A stretch of 64,000 nucleotides of DNA from a gamma proteobacterium symbiont of Taylorina sp. (GTDB taxonomy: Bacteria; Pseudomonadota; Gammaproteobacteria; GRL18): contig JAHXIV010000037.1 in NCBI GenBank assembly GCA_025655455.1, forward strand, positions 124,001 to 188,000. The letters are read 5' to 3'. Each line of letters starts with the position of its first letter. Within the stretch, counting starts at the first letter, position 1. Positions 62,481 through 64,000 of this stretch are shown here, piece after piece. Made by a program: the position numbers and the translations under genes. The notes under the pieces are model-generated. The model was not told the origin of the DNA, made no database searches, and worked only from the letters and a program-made list of their open reading frames with translations.

Positions 62481-64000
62481 TTAATGTTGATCAGCTGTTC
62501 CATCTATCGACTTATCAGGATCATCAAAGCTTTCTTTTTTTTGTTCCTGACTGTCATCTACATCAGCTTGTTCATTACTGACACTGGCGTCATCATCTGA
62601 ATCAGAAGAGTCATCAACATCTGACCAGCCTTTAGGCTCTCGTGGTTCTTTACCTGCCATAACATCATCAATCTGATCCCGATCAATAGTTTCATACTTC
62701 ATCAAAGCATCCGTCATACTATGCAGTTTTTCCAGATTATCTTTCAGTATTTTTTCTGCACGATCATAATTTTTATCAATAAAACTGCGGATTTCTTCAT
62801 CAATGATATGCGCAGTTTCATCAGAAACATTTTTATGCTTGGTCACTGAACGCCCCAGAAACACTTCCCCTTCATCTTCAGAATAAGCCAGTGGGCCTAA
62901 TTTGGTTGATAAACCCCATTTGGTGACCATATTCCGAGCTAAATCTGTTGCTCGTTCGATATCATTACTGGCTCCGGTTGTGACTAAATCTGAACCATAA
63001 ATCAGCTCTTCTGCAATTCGCCCCCCAAATAAACTGGAAATCTGACTATTCAGCTGTTCCTTAGTCAAACTATAACGATCTTCCTCTGGTAAAAACATCG
63101 TTACACCTAAAGCTCGGCCACGAGGGATAATACTGACTTTATAAACCGGATCATGAGAAGGCACTAACAGACCCACAATTGCGTGACCTGCTTCATGATA
63201 AGCCGTCATTTTTTTCTCTTTATCTTTCATCACCATGGATTTACGTTCTGAACCCATCATAATTTTATCTTTTGCTTTTTCCAGATGTGCCATTGAAACT
63301 ACCCGTGCATCATCTTTGGCTGCAAATAAGGCGGCTTCATTCACTAAATTCGCTAAATCAGCACCGGAAAATCCGGGAGTTCCACGGGCAATATATTTCG
63401 GCTGAACATTGTCATCAATAGGTACTTTACGCAGGTGCACCTTTAGAATATGTTCACGTCCCTTGATATCAGGCAGCGGTACTACGACCTGACGGTCAAA
63501 ACGTCCAGGACGTAATAAAGCCGGATCCAGTACATCAGGCCGATTAGTCGCAGCAATAACAATCACACCTTCATTGCCTTCAAAACCGTCCATTTCAACC
63601 AGCAACTGATTCAGAGTCTGTTCGCGTTCATCATGCCCGCCGCCAAGACCTGCACCACGATGGCGACCAACTGCATCAATTTCATCAATAAAAATAATAC
63701 AAGGTGCATGTTTCTTGCCTTGTTCAAACATGTCACGAACACGTGAGGCACCAACACCGACAAACATCTCCACAAAGTCAGAGCCGGAAATGGTAAAGAA
63801 AGGCACTTTAGCCTCACCTGAAATTGCTTTGGCTAACAGAGTCTTACCTGTTCCGGGGTTACCCACCAATAAAACACCACGAGGAATTTTTCCACCCAGC
63901 TTGGTAAATTTTCCCGGGTCTTTAAGAAAATCGACTAATTCAGAAACTTCTTCCTTAGCTTCATCACAACCTGCCACATCAGCAAAAGAAATTTTTACCT
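62481..64000 (-). CDS. ftsH: ATP-dependent zinc metalloprotease FtsH, 5' part beyond the window
   Basis: About 506 codons of the membrane-bound AAA+ protease are visible; the frame is open through the right edge, so the N-terminal membrane segments are not seen. The first visible motif is [15 protein letters not shown]. Walker A is GNPGTGKT, Walker B is [11 protein letters not shown] and the zinc site is HEAGH. A long acidic C-terminal tail (Asp/Ser-rich) follows the protease domain. FtsH degrades LpxC in E. coli, linking it to the lipid A genes here. Confidence 0.97.
   Translation of the reverse strand, partial: VKISFADVAGCDEAKEEVSELVDFLKDPGKFTKLGGKIPRGVLLVGNPGTGKTLLAKAISGEAKVPFFTISGSDFVEMFVGVGASRVRDMFEQGKKHAPCIIFIDEIDAVGRHRGAGLGGGHDEREQTLNQLLVEMDGFEGNEGVIVIAATNRPDVLDPALLRPGRFDRQVVVPLPDIKGREHILKVHLRKVPIDDNVQPKYIARGTPGFSGADLANLVNEAALFAAKDDARVVSMAHLEKAKDKIMMGSERKSMVMKDKEKKMTAYHEAGHAIVGLLVPSHDPVYKVSIIPRGRALGVTMFLPEEDRYSLTKEQLNSQISSLFGGRIAEELIYGSDLVTTGASNDIERATDLARNMVTKWGLSTKLGPLAYSEDEGEVFLGRSVTKHKNVSDETAHIIDEEIRSFIDKNYDRAEKILKDNLEKLHSMTDALMKYETIDRDQIDDVMAGKEPREPKGWSDVDDSSDSDDDASVSNEQADVDDSQEQKKESFDDPDKSIDGTADQH

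Overview
This window is one AT-rich chromosomal stretch from a gammaproteobacterium. The order dnaE-rnhB-lpxB-lpxA-fabZ-lpxD-skp-bamA-rseP-dxr-cdsA-uppS-frr-pyrH-tsf-rpsB and the order ftsH-folP-glmM-tpiA-secG-tRNA-Leu(GAG) are both classical for that class. The LPS and BamA genes show a Gram-negative cell. Two Na+/H+ antiporters (NhaA, NhaD) suggest a saline or marine habitat. Many c-type cytochromes and a bd-like oxidase suggest flexible respiration. The species cannot be fixed from the sequence alone.

Layout. (1) 1-18.2 kb, minus strand: an essential block for replication, lipid A, outer-membrane assembly, isoprenoid and phospholipid precursors, and translation. (2) 18.5-23.9 kb, minus strand: a soluble CZB-domain chemoreceptor, a heme-type sensor with GGDEF and EAL domains, and NhaD. 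(3) 24.0-33.5 kb, plus strand: a tight nine-gene operon of phosphoryl-transfer enzymes. It contains an ATP-grasp enzyme, an HprK-related kinase, a CofD-related transferase and a small amphi-Trp-like protein. These match what I recall as the 'GAK system' of the protein-family databases. Around them lie two histidine phosphatases (one fused to NUDIX), a second NUDIX, a calcineurin-like phosphoesterase and a PhoU-like/APH-like kinase fusion. I know of no established function for this system, and it is the strongest candidate for undescribed biology here. (4) 34.0-41.6 kb: NhaA, then a minus-strand respiratory operon of two tiny membrane proteins, a CydA-like protein without CydB, a di-heme and a tri-heme cytochrome c (the latter with an ethylbenzene-dehydrogenase-type domain) and a PstS-like binding protein. 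(5) 42.0-55.7 kb, plus strand: a HEAT-repeat protein with a Cys cluster, a cupredoxin-like secreted protein, a Usp protein with several PCP_red-like domains, a radical SAM/SPASM protein ending in the same domain, a protoporphyrinogen-oxidase-like flavoprotein, a sensor kinase, a sigma-54 activator and a SCO1-type copper chaperone. Regions 4 and 5 share a divergent promoter region rich in inverted repeats and plausibly act together in building and regulating a heme/copper electron-transfer chain. (6) 55.7-58.7 kb: a small accessory patch (higBA, small orphan genes, a PPP-type phosphoesterase) next to the 3' end of tRNA-Leu. (7) 58.7-64.0 kb, minus strand: the second essential block, cut off inside ftsH.

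Non-coding structure includes a dispersed element of about 90 bp present in at least three copies, a 14-bp tandem repeat running into the pyrH stop, a REP-like inverted pair supplying coding sequence at the lpxB/rnhB junction, a repeat-derived tail on the Usp protein, a terminator-like hairpin between rpsB and tsf, and a duplicated start/stop junction before the CofD-like gene.
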